Source: Bifidobacterium aesculapii
GTDB taxonomy: Bacteria > Actinomycetota > Actinomycetes > Actinomycetales > Bifidobacteriaceae
Assembly: GCF_001417815.1 (NCBI RefSeq)
Contig: NZ_BCFK01000021.1
Span: 1 to 64,000 of the forward strand
Reading direction: 5' to 3'
DNA: 64,000 bases
Shown here: positions 63,697 to 64,000 of the stretch, one piece after another
Layout: every line of letters starts with the position of its first letter
Position numbering within the stretch: the stretch's first letter is position 1
Notes under the pieces: generated by a model
The model's input: only the letters and a program-made list of their open reading frames with translations
Databases searched by the model: none
Told to the model about the DNA's origin: nothing
Made by a program: the position numbers and the translations under genes

Positions 63697-64000
63697 CATC
63701 GGCCTCCCTTCCGTCGGCGCCGGCATGCGGCGCATGAGGATGATGGCTATGAGGGTACACCAATCGTCCCGCACCGCGCGGCATGCGCATCGCGCATCGA
63801 TACCCGAAGCCGTGGTGCCCGCAGGTGCGATGTCGCCCGGTTCCGGCCTTCGGATATCCACGAGCCGTACGCGGCATGCGGGGCGAGCCGGCATCGCCCT
63901 ACAATCGGCATCGGGCGGATTCGCGTGACGGACGAGTGGCCGTGCACGTCGGCGGCACGGACTGGCGGCACGGACTGTCGGCACGGGGCCTTGGCATGTG
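63697..64000. other. Gene-poor right edge with promoter-like box and 13-bp repeat
   Basis: No convincing gene. TACAAT at 63900-63905 could start a transcript to the right, and a frame from GTG 63925 stays open to the end, but coding quality is low. GGCGGCACGGACT is repeated in tandem at 63951 and 63964, with a third partial copy. Confidence 0.35.

Overview
The window is GC-rich actinobacterial chromosome, almost certainly from a Bifidobacterium. The evidence is a single fused type I fatty-acid synthase, a complete PFNA cluster (Ser/Thr kinase, FN3 protein, AAA-ATPase, DUF58, transglutaminase-like protein, PPM phosphatase) known from bifidobacteria, an AdnAB-like helicase-nuclease pair, a GcvH without glycine-cleavage partners, and several genes that appear to be transcribed without a leader. 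No rRNA, tRNA, intact insertion sequence or true CRISPR array was seen.

Left end (1-3458) is an accessory, decayed zone. It has remnants of HipA-type genes on both strands, a 33-bp tandem repeat, an array of six hairpins every 51-52 bp, a decayed fragment of an InlB-type repeat domain, and a DUF4143 AAA-ATPase bracketed by 57-bp direct repeats. Parts of this landscape occur twice, before and after the ATPase gene. The second copy runs into the promoter and leader of the fatty-acid synthase, where there is a run of 12 G.

3459-12935 is the type I fatty-acid synthase. 13037-15321 holds an acyltransferase-3 membrane protein coupled to a secreted SGNH protein, a likely split O-acyltransferase system. 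15443-24824 is mostly cell-envelope: a small conserved protein, a low-molecular-weight tyrosine phosphatase, an LCP-family wall-polymer transferase, a DUF4012 membrane protein, a secreted anchored protein, an RpfB-like DUF348-G5-lysozyme-like protein, a large membrane protein with a coiled-coil and Asn/Gly-rich tail, and thioredoxin.

24999-34069 is housekeeping: a Nudix-fold DUF4916 protein, an alpha/beta hydrolase and NudC in an overlapping run; an L,D-transpeptidase; GcvH overlapping an App1-like phosphatase; and an S9 oligopeptidase. 34269-49532 is the minus-strand PFNA island, extended downstream by an LRV-repeat protein and an FHA protein. It has a kinase, a phosphatase and a phosphothreonine reader, with a huge surface protein.

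49804-58160 is the AdnAB-like pair, preceded by a perfect 18-bp palindrome that could be a LexA site. 58355-62901 holds a GNAT acetyltransferase, an MFS transporter, a class I aminotransferase and a Ppx/GppA phosphatase. A DUF4391 gene on the minus strand ends the window, followed by about 300 bp with no convincing gene.
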